Below, one piece after another: positions 1 to 10,689 of a stretch of 64,000 bases of DNA. The stretch is from Hemileia vastatrix (lineage: Eukaryota > Basidiomycota > Pucciniomycetes > Pucciniales > Zaghouaniaceae), in the NCBI GenBank assembly GCA_030280995.1, contig JASXTE010000016.1, forward strand, positions 12,725,001-12,789,000, read 5' to 3'. Both the position numbers and the translations under genes were made by a program. The notes below the pieces were generated by a model. The model was not told the DNA's origin and did not search any database. It was given only the letters and a program-made list of their open reading frames with translations. The first letter of the stretch is position 1; every line of letters starts with the position of its first letter.

Positions 1-1199
1 GGCATAACTAAATATTCAAAACTACCAAATCTAGTTGGCATTGCAGTCAGTGGTTCATGACCTTCTGCAATGCGAATCAGATTGTAAGCACCTCTAAGAT
101 CAATTTTAGAAAAGAAGATAGCACCATTGAAAAGGGTAAGAAGTAATGACATAGGATGAACAGGATATGCATTTTTCTTAGTGACTGTGTTGAGCTTTCT
201 ATAGTCAACACACAACCTAAGACTACCGTCCTTCTTTTTTACAAAGAGGACAGGGGAGCCGGTTGGAGATTTACTGGCTCTGATGAAACCTTTGGCTACA
301 TTCTCTGCAATTTAGTCTCAAAGAACTTGAGATTTGTCCTTCGACAAATAATAGACAGGACCTGCCGGAGGTACTGGGCCTATTAACTCTATTTGATGGT
401 CGTAGGGTCGATGAGGTGGTAACTTATCGGCCTTGCGGATTGAGAAAACATCGAGGAAATCGTGGTAGATTTCTGGTAGAGTTGATTTAATGGCTTCAAC
501 GTTGATTTGGTCGTCCACTTCATCTTCGAGAGAATCTTTCGAGGGGATACCTGAATTGAGAGAGCAGAATTCTATTACTTCGAGGCAATTTAAATCCTCT
601 TCGAGTGAAGTTATCGAGCTAGAAGGGTTAGCCAATTGCTCATTTAGAGAAAGATCCGATGCTTTCAAGTCATCTGGCAGAGATTTTTCCTCTAGCAGGA
701 CGTTGTCAGGCAGGTTGTTTAACTCCCTATTGACCTGCATTGAAGAATCAGAAATATAATTAGAGCATGGGGTGATCAATCCTCTAGTCCAATCAATTTC
801 GGGATTCCAATGCGTTAAAAAGTCATGGCCAAGAATGGTATCGTCCATCCTTGGGGTGTCCAAGACTGATAATTCCCACTCGAAGATGGGAAAATTCGGA
901 AAGTTGAAAACCCATAAAACTTTCTTACTTACCCAATATTTGGGTTCCTCTGATTTGACCAAATAGATTGGAGTTAGATCGACATCTGTAAATGTTAGTT
1001 GAAGCTTCTCGGCAAAAGATAAACTAACAAAAGAAATTGAAGCTCCAGAGTCTATAAGACAACTGAAGGGGATATCCTCCTTAAAAAGAATGAATCTCAA
1101 GCGGTTTAAGGCAACTCCAGTCCTTATGACATGGAGGTTCTGTGCACTGGGAGAGATAAGATAGTTTGCTTTGCACACAAGTAAACTATCTACTAGTTT
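1..1199 (-). pseudogene. Ty3-type pol, protease and start of reverse transcriptase (broken, runs off window)
   Basis: This is the 5' part of a Ty3/gypsy pol. A retropepsin motif (LIDSGAS) is followed by an LGHDFL...NPEIDW segment, the usual end of the protease region. The RT entry follows (LPPHRPYDHQIEL), then [23 protein letters not shown] and, at the window edge, [12 protein letters not shown]. The frame is continuous from about 1199 to 3, but two in-frame stops interrupt it: TGA at 320-318 and TAA at 314-312, between the protease-RT linker and the RT fingers. The first reads as CGA to TGA, a CpG transition. The frame begins upstream of and overlaps the gag stop by about 10 bases in a different frame, so expression would have needed frameshifting or reinitiation. 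RT palm, RNase H and integrase lie outside the window. Confidence 0.88.
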
Positions 1200-2379
1200 T
1201 TGACTTCGAACTAGTACCTTCTCTTTCCTTCAACTTTACACAGTCTACCAACTTGTGCTTACCCCCACAATACATACATAACCCATTATCTGCTCGTCTC
1301 TTCCTCTCAGCTTCTTTAAGTTCCCCTTTAGGATCCAGTACTTTGCTGATATCGCCTGAAGTCGAGCCTTTTGGTCGAATTTTATCCTTCCCCTTATTGG
1401 GTTTGGATTGAGTTGAGGAGGATTGATTTGGGCATGGGTGTGAAGAAGATCCCAATTTAAAATTTAGGCCTTGAGATTTGTTGGCATATCGACGATGCTG
1501 AAGTCGTCCTTGATAAACGCCGTCAAGTTCGAGGGTTTGATCCATTAAATCTGTTAAAGTAGTCATCTTCTGACCGTGAAGATTTAATTGATCCAGATTC
1601 CTCGAAGGAAGTCCTTTCTTGAAATGATACTTAAGGGAAGCATCATTCCAACCTACTGGAGTTTGAAGTGCTCTGAAATTCAAGATATATTCAGAGGCTT
1701 TAGCATTATCACTCATGCAAAGAAAATCAAGTTCAATTTCTGCGTTGTCAGTTTCATTAGGGTCTCCAAACAATGTAAAGAGTTGGTCTTCGAACTTTTC
1801 CCAATTATTGATAAGTAAGTGGGTTTCTGTCAAAGAAAGCATGAGCAGATAAGGTTCGAACCATCTTGCTGCTTTCCTGGCTAGGAATGAAGAAGCATAA
1901 ACAACCTTTGATCGGTCACTATTAAAGGTTCGAGGGTCATTATGGAACAGTAGCTTGCAGATTTGCAAGAAGGGTCGCAATCTGTTGGGGTGATCTCCGT
2001 CGAATTTGTCAGGAGATTTCATAGAAGGAGTTTTGAACTTAGATCACTCTGAAGACGTTGGATGTGAAAGGGGTTTCATGAAAAGTCTCATGAAATCTTC
2101 CAGAGAGTTAGATGGTCCAGGTTCTGAGGATTGACCAGAAGGGTGATTGGCAGGGGCGGATGGTGCCTCGTGCATTGTATCCTCTCCTTCTTCTTCATCA
2201 CTAGAATCCTCAAAATCTTGTGGGATGTCTTCTAAAGATTGAACTGAATGTTGCCGTTCCCTAAGGTCGAGTGGCTCCAAAGAGTGAGTGCAGGAAACAG
2301 ACCTTGTGGCTGTTGGCCTGCCTCTAGCGCGAGCTCTAGTAGTAGCGCCCGTAGGAGGAGTGCATTGAACAGGTGCCAT
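1186..2379 (-). pseudogene. Ty3-type gag with zinc knuckle (one in-frame stop)
   Basis: This is the capsid/nucleocapsid polyprotein of the same element. One frame runs from the ATG at 2379 to the stop at 1186, broken by TGA at 2046-2044. The first about 111 codons are acidic and low complexity. After the stop comes a typical retrotransposon gag core (DKFDGDHPNRLRPFL..., ARWFEPYL..., WEKFEDQLFTLFGDP...) and then a basic linker with one zinc knuckle, CMYCGGKHKLVDC, spaced C-x2-C-x3-H-x4-C, one residue shorter than the classic knuckle. The start lies 72 bases inside the adjacent LTR (2452-3215), which supports the ATG chosen. Confidence 0.87.
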
Positions 2380-2451
2380 TTTAGAATTTTAAAAACACCT
2401 AAAAGGACGTAGTAAAGCAAAGAATGAGAACTACGGAGAATTAAATTATAC

Positions 2452-3215
2452 TGTCACCGGACAACCTACGCACAAGGTCAAGGATGTTCCTGAAAGTGAG
2501 ATGAGGAATTTAGAAACTTCTTCGAAACACAGAGGAATGATTCGAGGAAGTGATTCGAAGGTCACTTGAAGTAAGAGCTACAGGTTTGAGGTATGTTCGA
2601 GAAGAATTATAATATAGTTTCAAAGGTAATAGAAATTCTTAAGATCTCACGAAGGGTTGGAAACTCAACAATCAAAGATTTAGGATTTAGAAATTATTAT
2701 TGAGAAAATAAAGAAAGATAGGATAATAATGATTTAACTTAAAAGATTTTACCACTATTAAATGTAAATACGTTTTATAATTTAATTCTAAGGAATATCG
2801 AACCAAATACCCAACCCTTTTATATCCTTTATTCCTCCTCGCATTGACCTCCCTCTCATCGCACCATTCCCATACCACAGACCATTAATACACTTAGACC
2901 CTCTCCGCTAATATCCGTCCATGCTCAATTTACCCCTTTTAATTAATTAACAAACTTTTAATGAAAACTACTAATGTACTATTACGTTGATCATAGCGCT
3001 GTGCGTCGCTTATTGAAATTAAGACTAAGGCACACTATTGAGAGATTGACTAATTTAGATTTAGAGTTTAGGCTAGCGCAGTTGAATAGTAAGTACACAA
3101 AGGGGAATTGCAGTTTCTATGGATAATTGCTTTTGGCGCTTCGAGTATAGATTTAGAACTCGATATTATTGATTTAATGAGCTGATTTTGCCTCAAGTGT
3201 CACTGGCGCGTGACA
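2452..3215 (-). repeat. 5' LTR of the left-edge Ty3 element
   Basis: The stretch begins TGTCAC and ends GTGACA, a perfect 6-bp terminal inverted repeat, and lies directly upstream of the gag leader on the minus strand. It contains a minus-strand TATA box (TATAAAAGG, 2816-2824). Its outer edge at 3215 falls exactly where the neighbouring chromovirus gag loses homology to its sister copy near 54.6 kb, so this element inserted into that gag. The partner LTR is outside the window, so LTR identity cannot be checked here. Confidence 0.75.
2816..2826 (-). promoter_or_regulatory. TATA box in LTR
   Basis: The minus strand reads GGATATAAAAGGG inside the LTR, about 440 bases upstream of the gag start and in the orientation of the element. 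It is a plausible core promoter for the retroelement transcript. No start site can be fixed from sequence alone. Confidence 0.5.
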
Positions 3216-3832
3216 TCCTGCCTTGTTGGTAAGGATGAGGAGGAGGATGGAAATTGGGTGTTCTGGATGGGCCAGGCTGATGATGAGGAGGATGTTGCAC
3301 ATTCTGCTGGTAGTGAATCATTAGATAATCCCATTTCAATTGCTCTACTTCCATAGTACTTTGATTTTGGATGGAGGATCTGGGGGGCTGTGAAGGTAGA
3401 GCCTGAAACTGAGGCTGATTGGGAGGCAACTGAGGAGGGGGCTGGGCCTGGTTCTGGTTACTGAGTTCCTGAACTTGATCCCACAAGGTGTCTACTTTTG
3501 CCTTGTATTTCATGTTTTCTGTCTTCAGTTCTTTGATATGACTGGACAGATTGCTGATTTGCTGGGGCAGAGGAAGCTTTTTTATTTTGAATCCTTTTGG
3601 AAGACCTTCTTGAGGTACTGGAGGTTTTACTTCCTTCTGTTGTGCTGGGGGAAGGGGCTTTGATTTGTTAACTTCTCCTATAATTTCCACATCCTGAATT
3701 ATGTGAATTTTTCTTGTTAGCATAAGATTTTTTATGTTCAACTTTAGAAGAACTCACAGTATCAGCATCATAATCGATTTCAATATCATCCACTTGCATG
3801 TTATCCATTTTCTCAGCCAAATTGTTGGACAT
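3216..3832 (-). pseudogene. Chromovirus gag, N-terminal part, two exons, truncated by insertion
   Basis: Exon 1 runs 3832-3758 (25 codons from ATG). A 64-bp intron with GTGAGT donor (3757) and TTCAG acceptor follows, and exon 2 starts at 3693 in frame. The protein is acidic at the N terminus, then carries PKGFKIKKLPLPQQISNLSSHIKEL and a Pro/Gln-rich tail ending near QAGPSRT/HPY-like sequence. It aligns with the gag start of the chromovirus at 54.6-55.2 kb, including the intron position. Homology ends at about 3216, where the LTR of the left-edge element begins. The reading frame runs a few codons into that LTR before stopping at 3193. No zinc knuckle or capsid core remains. I recognise it by family comparison inside this window, not by a named domain. 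Confidence 0.75.
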
Positions 3833-4539
3833 AATAGTGGGAAGATTAATTAATTTTTAAAAAAAAAATTAATAAAAATCAGTTAATAATTTGCTCTAAA
3901 TATATTAAAAAAAATTTTTTATTAATTAAATTATAAAAAAAAATTTTTTTTAATATAAAGTAATATTTAAAAAAATAATTAAAAAATGGACTGCAAAGGA
4001 AAATTGGGAATAAACAATTAAGTTTTTTTCAACCAATTAATTAAATTACCAAAATTAAATATGGCAATATATGGGACTAAGTAAAAAGTACTATTTAATT
4101 CAACCAAAATTAAAAAAAAAATTAATAATAATAAAAATTAATTTAATAATTCAATTTTCATTAATAATAATGTTAATTTCTTCTAGGACTACGAGGAATT
4201 TAACACTCTATAATGGTCAACTAGGAAATATATATATATATATATAATAAATGAACACTTACACTCATTGAATCAGCAATTAAGCCACAATCACTGTTGT
4301 TGCAGTAAAAATATAGTAATATGAGTGAGAGGTGCAAAGGTTAACTTACTATAGTGATCAGAAAATCACTTCAAAATAATAGATGAATTAATTTAATATA
4401 AACCTAATAGATTGAACCCAAGTTCGAAACACAGTCGCGGAAAACGTTTCTTTTTTTCTGGGTGGTCCGTGCGCTATGTCGTTCGTCGCAAGTATTGATC
4501 GTTGTCGTTTTTTGGAAAGGCTCCTACTTGTCGGCCAGT
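3833..4539 (-). other. Chromovirus leader between 5' LTR and gag, AT-rich
   Basis: This is non-coding, with many A/T runs and a TA repeat near 4230-4246. It shares short blocks with the leader of the 48-58 kb chromovirus: a CTAGGACTA...GTCAACTAGG block near 4183-4228 resembles 55616-55666, and GGAGCCTTTCC next to the LTR resembles GGAACCTTTCC next to the LTR at 57092. I find no convincing tRNA primer site. No gene is seen. Confidence 0.5.
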
Positions 4540-5745
4540 TGTCTAGAAGAAGGTAAGAAAGGGAGAAGGAAAAGAGGAGGAAAAGAAAATAGGCAAGAAA
4601 GGTTTATAGAAAATAAAAGAAATAAAGTAATAATTTATTTAAAGTAAGACAACGACGAGTTACTTGAGGAATGACACAACAATGAGGTTTTATTAAATAA
4701 CAATATTATTTAATGTAAGGGATCTGCGCGGATAACACTATAATTACTATCAGACTTAAAGCAACCTTTAAATAGTTATATAGAATTTTAATTAGAATTT
4801 TAATACTAATAAAAATAATAATAAAACGTATTATATTGAAAATTGGTTCAGATTATGTTTGTTTAGTAAGTGATGATACTACAGGGGATAATCCAAGGCC
4901 TTTTTATAGGCAATAGGTCCTCTAAAGCGCCACTATATTTGTAAATACAAGAGTCATAATAAGATGAAACATAACAATTGTGAGAAAAATATGAAACAAA
5001 TAAATAAAACCCCAAATAAGAAACAAATTTCCTCACAACTAATTCCCAAATCAGTAAAAACAAATAGTGAGTAACTTAAAAAGCCTGAGACATAGAAACT
5101 ATGAGAAAAAATAATTTAAAACAGATGGTACAGTATGCTTTAAGGGTTTTTAAGTGAAACAAGTAAAAATATTTTGACACAACAAAATATGTAATCAATT
5201 TTAATTTAGTATAAAGAAATTAATTAATTGTTCCAACTATGTAATTAAATAATTAATCTATATGAAACAAGTAATTAATTTATTACTAAATTAAGTTGAG
5301 AACTTTAATACTATTTTATAAAATAAATATTATAATTTATTTAATTTTTTATTGACACAATTAAGGGTCCAAAAACAGCGGCAATAATTATGGATAATAG
5401 TATATGAAAAAGTATATTTTAATAATTAAATTTAATTAATTAAAGTAATTACAATATAAGACAAACACTTGAATATAATTATCTTATAATTTTTTAATTA
5501 ATTAATTTATAATTATTAAATAAACAATGTGCCCTTTGTTATGGAATATAATTAATTACTTTTAAATTATCTTATAATAAAATTAAAATAATATTTACTT
5601 TATTTATATAAATAAAATATTAATATAAATTTATTATGTAATATAATATTAATTTTAAAAGAATACTCTGCAATTCTTATGTCTTTATTTAATTCCAATA
5701 AATTGTATGTTTATTTACTGGGCTCCTGGGACAGCCTGGCTGACA
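4540..5745 (-). repeat. Chromovirus 5' LTR, subfamily with long LTR
   Basis: It runs from TGTCTAGAAG to GCCTGGCTGACA, with TGTC/GACA termini, about 1.2 kb. A second copy lies at 62272-63450 with the same ends, the same internal GGCCTTTTTATAGGC segment and similar flanks. On the minus strand that segment reads TATAAAAAGGCC, a probable TATA box (4898-4912). The gag start lies downstream on the minus strand, which makes this the 5' LTR of a mostly missing element. Confidence 0.8.
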
Positions 5746-5879
5746 GCTACTCCCAGTATTTTTTTTGTACATATGATATAAATTTTTAATATTTTAATTT
5801 TAATTTTTTTTTTTAGATTTTTCTTCACATTTGATAAATAATACTTTGCTGATACTATTTCTTACTCTATTAAGTCATC

Positions 5880-6985
5880 TCTTTTTAAAAAATCTCTCAA
5901 AGCACTAATCAAATAATCAAACCTATATTTTTCTTTGTTAATTTCCAAGTACTCTGAAATATCAATATGAAAAACATTAAGTTTTCTATAGCATGAAAAA
6001 TTTTAGTGCTGATTTGAATAAAAGAACCTATCCTTGTGAAGCCAATAATTTCATGACATCTTGAGGTAAAATGCCTCAGTTGATTGGCAGGCCATAATGT
6101 CACAGTTATTCCAGTAGTTACTTCAAATTTTGGGAAACATAAGTTCTCCACCTGTTTTTTGTGGTTGGGTCTTATTGTCCTTCATATAAATGGTATTGCT
6201 TTCTGTATCTTTAGGAAAAAATATTCATAAAGTATATTCACTCACATCCTTATCAAGATGAACCTCATTGGAAAACCCATTACCATTTACTCAAGATATC
6301 CAATTTAAATTACTAGCAGATGGTAAACCCTCTTCTTCACTAGAATCTTTTGAAAATACAGGAATACCAAGTTTTTCACAATGATTATTTGCCTTGTTGT
6401 ACTTTACATATGATATTTTTTTAAAAAAATATTCAAAGTACATTGTAATGCTCTTCATTTTTTTTATACTCATCCATGTGGTCAATTTCATCAGTGTATC
6501 AATCTGCAAAGAAAATGATTCAAAAATTCAGTATTTAAATTAAAAAAAGTGACACTTATGAATATATAAAGATTTATTCCTATCCAAAATAAAGCCAACA
6601 CCAAAATTTTTTCCAAACCCACCAGCTCTTTGATGAGGACCATTATTTTTAATTTCATGTTTGAAGTAGGAAAGATCTTTAATGCATTGCACCATAGCTT
6701 TTAACATCTCTAGTTCTTTGTGCTCATGAATTTAAAAGTCTGTACAAGAACATTAGGTATTAAGACAACTTTTAGTTTATAAATAATACAACCAGGAAAA
6801 AAAATGTAATTATTATTTCAATCTGTCATATAATTTGCATAAGATTGTGCATAGAAATGTGGCTTATTCCCATTTGTATCAATTCCATGAGCATTTACAA
6901 GTTTCATTCTGGTAGCAATGTCTATTGCCCACCTATTGTTAGAGTTCTTCCCTGGCCATTTTTTTTTCAAATTTTCACTCATTTA
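5880..6985 (-). pseudogene. Degraded open frames near a DNA transposon, unrecognised
   Basis: Minus-strand fragments in several frames look like decayed coding sequence. One begins near 6982 with a basic start (SENLKKKWPGKNSNNRW) followed by NAHGIDTNGNKPHFYAQSYAN. Another near 6330-6291 reads SSEEEGLPSASNLNW. Another at 6151-5909 has no motif I know. Their position next to Harbinger-type remains suggests a transposon-associated DNA-binding protein with lost exons, but I cannot confirm the family and the frames are full of stops. Confidence 0.3.
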
Positions 6986-7195
6986 TGGTTTGATCCTATG
7001 AGAATAAAATTATGATTTAAAATAGAAAGAAATTAAAAATTAGAAAAAAGTAACAGATTTTCAATAATCAGTCAATGATACCTTTCACTTTATCATATCT
7101 TCAATATTAGAAATATAAAATTAGCATATCTACATATTAGTAAATTAATATATTTTTTCTTTATTTAAAATATTAAGAAAGTGTTTCAAAGGTAT

Positions 7196-7455
7196 CACCG
7201 CGCAATACGGGGGGCGGACTTGTTAGCAAGTCCGCAACCTTGGACTCAAATTCACCACAGATTGAACACACATTGAGCTATTGACAAAGGAACCATACAA
7301 TCAGGGATGAACACCACTCAGCATAACAGTTTTTGTGGGTCTTCAAGTAGAGTTCAGTATGAGTTCAGTATGAGTTCAGTCTGATTTCCATCTGAGTTCA
7401 GTCTGAGTTCAGGTTGGGGACTTGCTAGCAAGTCCACCCCCTATATTGCGTAGTG
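7196..7455 (-). mobile_element. CACTA-like MITE, copy 1
   Basis: A 260-bp non-coding element with terminal inverted repeats: CACCGCGCAATACGGGGGGC on the left and, reversed, CACTACGCAATATAGGGGG on the right. It is flanked by the 3-bp duplication TAT (7193-7195 and 7456-7458). Each end carries a (G)ACTTGCTAGCAAGTC-type palindrome. The interior has a run of 11-13-base repeats of the form GAGTTCAGTATGA. It is inverted relative to copies 2 and 3. The CACT end and 3-bp target site are the usual signature of CACTA/EnSpm-class transposons; no transposase is present here. Confidence 0.85.
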
Positions 7456-7887
7456 TATACTTTATTAAATTATACATATAAAGAGTATAGCATTATCCTG
7501 TATGCGTTCAGCAAGTACAAGATTTGGCTCTACACCTAATATTAATAATATAATGAAAGTAGAACTCCAATACACTAGTAATAATAAAATTTTTACAGAA
7601 TTAATGCTCATAGTAAACTGCACTACCAAGATTTTGAACAGAATAAATTAAGTTCTATATTAAACATTTTTTATATTTAATATTTAATCATACAACTCAA
7701 AAATGACTAATTATACTTCTATCCCACTTTAGATGGAAAGCTTTGACCACTTCAACACTTAAGTTTAGTGCAATATATCATGGTATCAAAAGGAATCCAC
7801 CAAGCAGAACAAGTCCAAGTGATTGGCTTTGAAGTGCACTTTCTCTCTATCAAGATCAGTGTAAAACAACTTTTAAAAGTTTTTTAG

Positions 7888-8535
7888 CATGGAAGAAACT
7901 CAAGTCTGCTCCAAAATGGCAAATGGAACATACCCAACCCCTACCTTCTAGAAACTCTCCAATAGATAGTTTTTCAAGTGCACAAAGAGCTACACCTATG
8001 GACAGTTTTTCAAGTGACCCAAGCAATCAGTTTGACTCTAGCAGCTGTCCTGCCTCACCCTCTCCAGACTATTCCGATTGCTCAATGGGTCAAAAAGCAG
8101 CCAAAAAACATCAACTTGCTGATTTATCTGATGGAAGAAAAGATGAGTCTTTTCACCTTACAATGATGTAGCTGAAAAATGCATTGAGGCCATTCTTGAA
8201 AGCAATGAAATATCTGCAAAAAAATCAATTTATCAGAAAAGCAACTTGCTATAGCTCAGAATCAACTTGAACTCACCAAAGAGCAAATAATCACACAAAA
8301 AGAAAGGCTTCATCTTAATAAAATAAATTGCAACCTTGAAGAAACAAATACAAAGATAAATCAGCAAAACATGAGAATAAACTTACAAAAATCAGACTGT
8401 GAGATGAAAATCAGTGAGATTCAGCAGCTCTTAATGTTGAAGAATAATAAGTTTTGTGATGATTATGATCTAGATATATTAAATAAAATGAAAGATGATT
8501 TAAAAAAGCGGTGGTTGAATGGTGATAGCTCTTAA
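7888..8535 (+). pseudogene. Ser-rich protein with coiled-coil tail, probable Harbinger-associated second ORF (broken)
   Basis: Open frame 7923-8171 gives a Ser-rich segment (PIDSFSS, PMDSFSSDPS) followed by SMGQKAAKKHQLADL. After a frameshift, sequence to about 8535 encodes a Gln/Glu/Lys-rich, likely coiled-coil tail ending KKRWLNGDSS. The GQKAAK motif plus a coiled-coil tail resembles the C-terminal part of the NAM/Myb-like proteins that accompany PIF/Harbinger transposases; that assignment is inference. The N-terminal DNA-binding part is not seen. It converges on the transposase relic at 10690-12252 across the large palindrome. Confidence 0.4.
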
Positions 8536-8587
8536 TTTGGTTATTTTTTAATCTTTACATGACCTGAAATAAAACATTAGTATAATT

Positions 8588-10617
8588 AAAAAAGCCTAAC
8601 AAAATACTTCTTACAGTATATTACTATATACTAGAAGGATTAAAAATTCCTATACTTCACATTGATACAATAAGATTGATTAGCTTAAATGTGGAATTTT
8701 TTTAAAATTGTTGAAAAAAATAAATATAATTGAATGAGAGATAATTGTGCATACCTGTTTATTTAAATGGCCACCTCTTTAAAATTATCATTAGAAATCT
8801 TCTAATTATGAAGCCTTATTTATAAAAACACATAAAAAATTAAATTAATAAAAGAGAAATAATATATAAAAATGCAAAGAATATAGTTTATTTTACCTTG
8901 CAGAAGTGTGAGAGAAGGAAAGGCGCAAAGATATAGTGTATAATTTGGTACATTGCAGAAGTGTGAGTGAAGGAAATGTGCAAAGATAAAGTGTATAATT
9001 GGTTACATTGCAGAAGTTTGAGTAAAGGAAGAATGCACAAAAGGTCCTTCTTATATATTAGAGAGGATTCCTACTTGCACCAACTCCAGGACACTCACCC
9101 ATTTAGCTACAACTCCTGTGGCAAATACGACTCATCCCCAATGTAATGATGGGAAAATGAATAAGAGATAATTGGCCAATCATTAAACTGAAAGCATAAA
9201 AAAGTTGGTTAGTAAGAAAAGCTAAAAAGTAATGAATGTGGAAAATACTTACCTAGAAAAAAAACGAGATGCCAAGAGACTGAGAGAAAGTAGAAAAAAG
9301 ATATTAACAATTAATATTAAAATTACTTACCTGGAAAAAAAGGAGAAGCCAAAAATAATTAGCAAACAATTGAATGAAACTAACAAAGAAGGTGGAAAAC
9401 ACTTACCTGGAAGAAAAGTAGATTCCAAAGATTTAGAGAAAGTAGAAAAAAAAATAACTGTAATATGAAAATTACTTAACTTGAAAAAATAGAAGAAGCC
9501 AAAAGAAGCTAACAAAAAAATGAATCAAACTAAAAGGTAATGTCAAAAATACTTACCTTGAAAATAATGGAGAAGCCAAAAAAATTTATCAATCAGTAAA
9601 TTAAAAAAAAGGAAGCCAAAATTAATTTCAGCTTCTCCATTATTTTCAAAGTAAGTATTTTCCACATTATCTTTTAGTTTGATTCATATTTTTGTTAGCA
9701 TTGTTTGGATTCTCCTATTTTTTCAAGGTAAGTAATTTTCATATTACAGTTTTTTTTCTACTTTCCCTCAATCTCTCCGTATCTCCTTTTCTTTCTAGGT
9801 AAGTACTTTCCACTTTCTATTTTAGTTTCCTTCAACTGTTTGCCAACTCTTTTCAGCTTCTCCTTTTTTTTCCAGGTAATTAATTTTCATATTACTCGTT
9901 AATATCTTTTTTTTACTTTCTCTCAATCTCTTGGCATCTAGTTTTTTTTCTAGGTAAGTATTTTCCACATTCATTACTTTTTAGTTTTTCTTACTAACAA
10001 AATTTGTTACGCCTTTAGTGTAATGATGGGCCAATTATCTCCTATTCATTTGCCCATCATTAAATTAGGGATGAGTCATATTTGCCGCAGGAGTTGTAGC
10101 TAAACGGTTGAGTGTCCTGGAGTTGGTGCAAGTAGGAATCCTCTCTAATATATAAGAAGGACCTTTTTTGCATTCATCCTTTACTCACACTTCTTCAATG
10201 TAACCAATTATATACTATATCTTTGCGCATTTCCTTCACTCACACTTCTGAAATGTAACAAATTATACACTATATCTTTGCACTTTTCCTTCTCTCACAC
10301 TTCTGCAATGTAAAATGAACTATATTCTTTGCAATTTTATATATTATTTATCTTTTATTAATTCAAATTTTAAAGTGTTTTTATAAATAAGGCTTCTTAA
10401 TTATAAGATTTCTAATGATAATTTTAAAGAGGTGGCCATTTAAATAAACAGGTATGCACAATTATCTCTCAATCAATTATATATTTTTTTTCAACAATTT
10501 TTAAAAAATTCCACATTTAAGCTAATCAGCTTTTTTGTATCAATGTGATGTATAGGAACTTTTAATCCTTCTAGTATATAGTAATATACTGTAAGTAGTA
10601 TTTTGTTACGCTTTTTT
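8588..10617. repeat. 2.03-kb palindrome (inverted repeat, arms about 1 kb)
   Basis: The left arm starting AAAAAAGCCTAACAAAATAC at 8588 is matched by the right arm ending, reversed, AAAAAAGCGTAACAAAATAC at 10617. Matching blocks continue to the centre near 9600 (for example GGAGAAGCC at 9570 against GGCTTCTCC-type sequence near 9634). Within each arm a unit of about 75 bp recurs about five times and contains ACTTACCT (left) or AGGTAAGT (right). Arms differ by scattered substitutions and small indels. No coding capacity is convincing. It could be a fold-back transposon or an inverted duplication inside the Harbinger relic. Confidence 0.85.
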
Positions 10618-10689
10618 CATTAATCTAATTTTCTTTTTTAATATAGGCTAATAGCTACTTAAAACAAAATTTACTCTACACCTCCATCC

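Noticed and set aside
4462..4647. Small plus-strand open frame next to the chromovirus LTR
   Set aside because: Lysine/Arg-rich translation of purine-rich LTR end sequence; the matching LTR at 62272 does not keep the frame.
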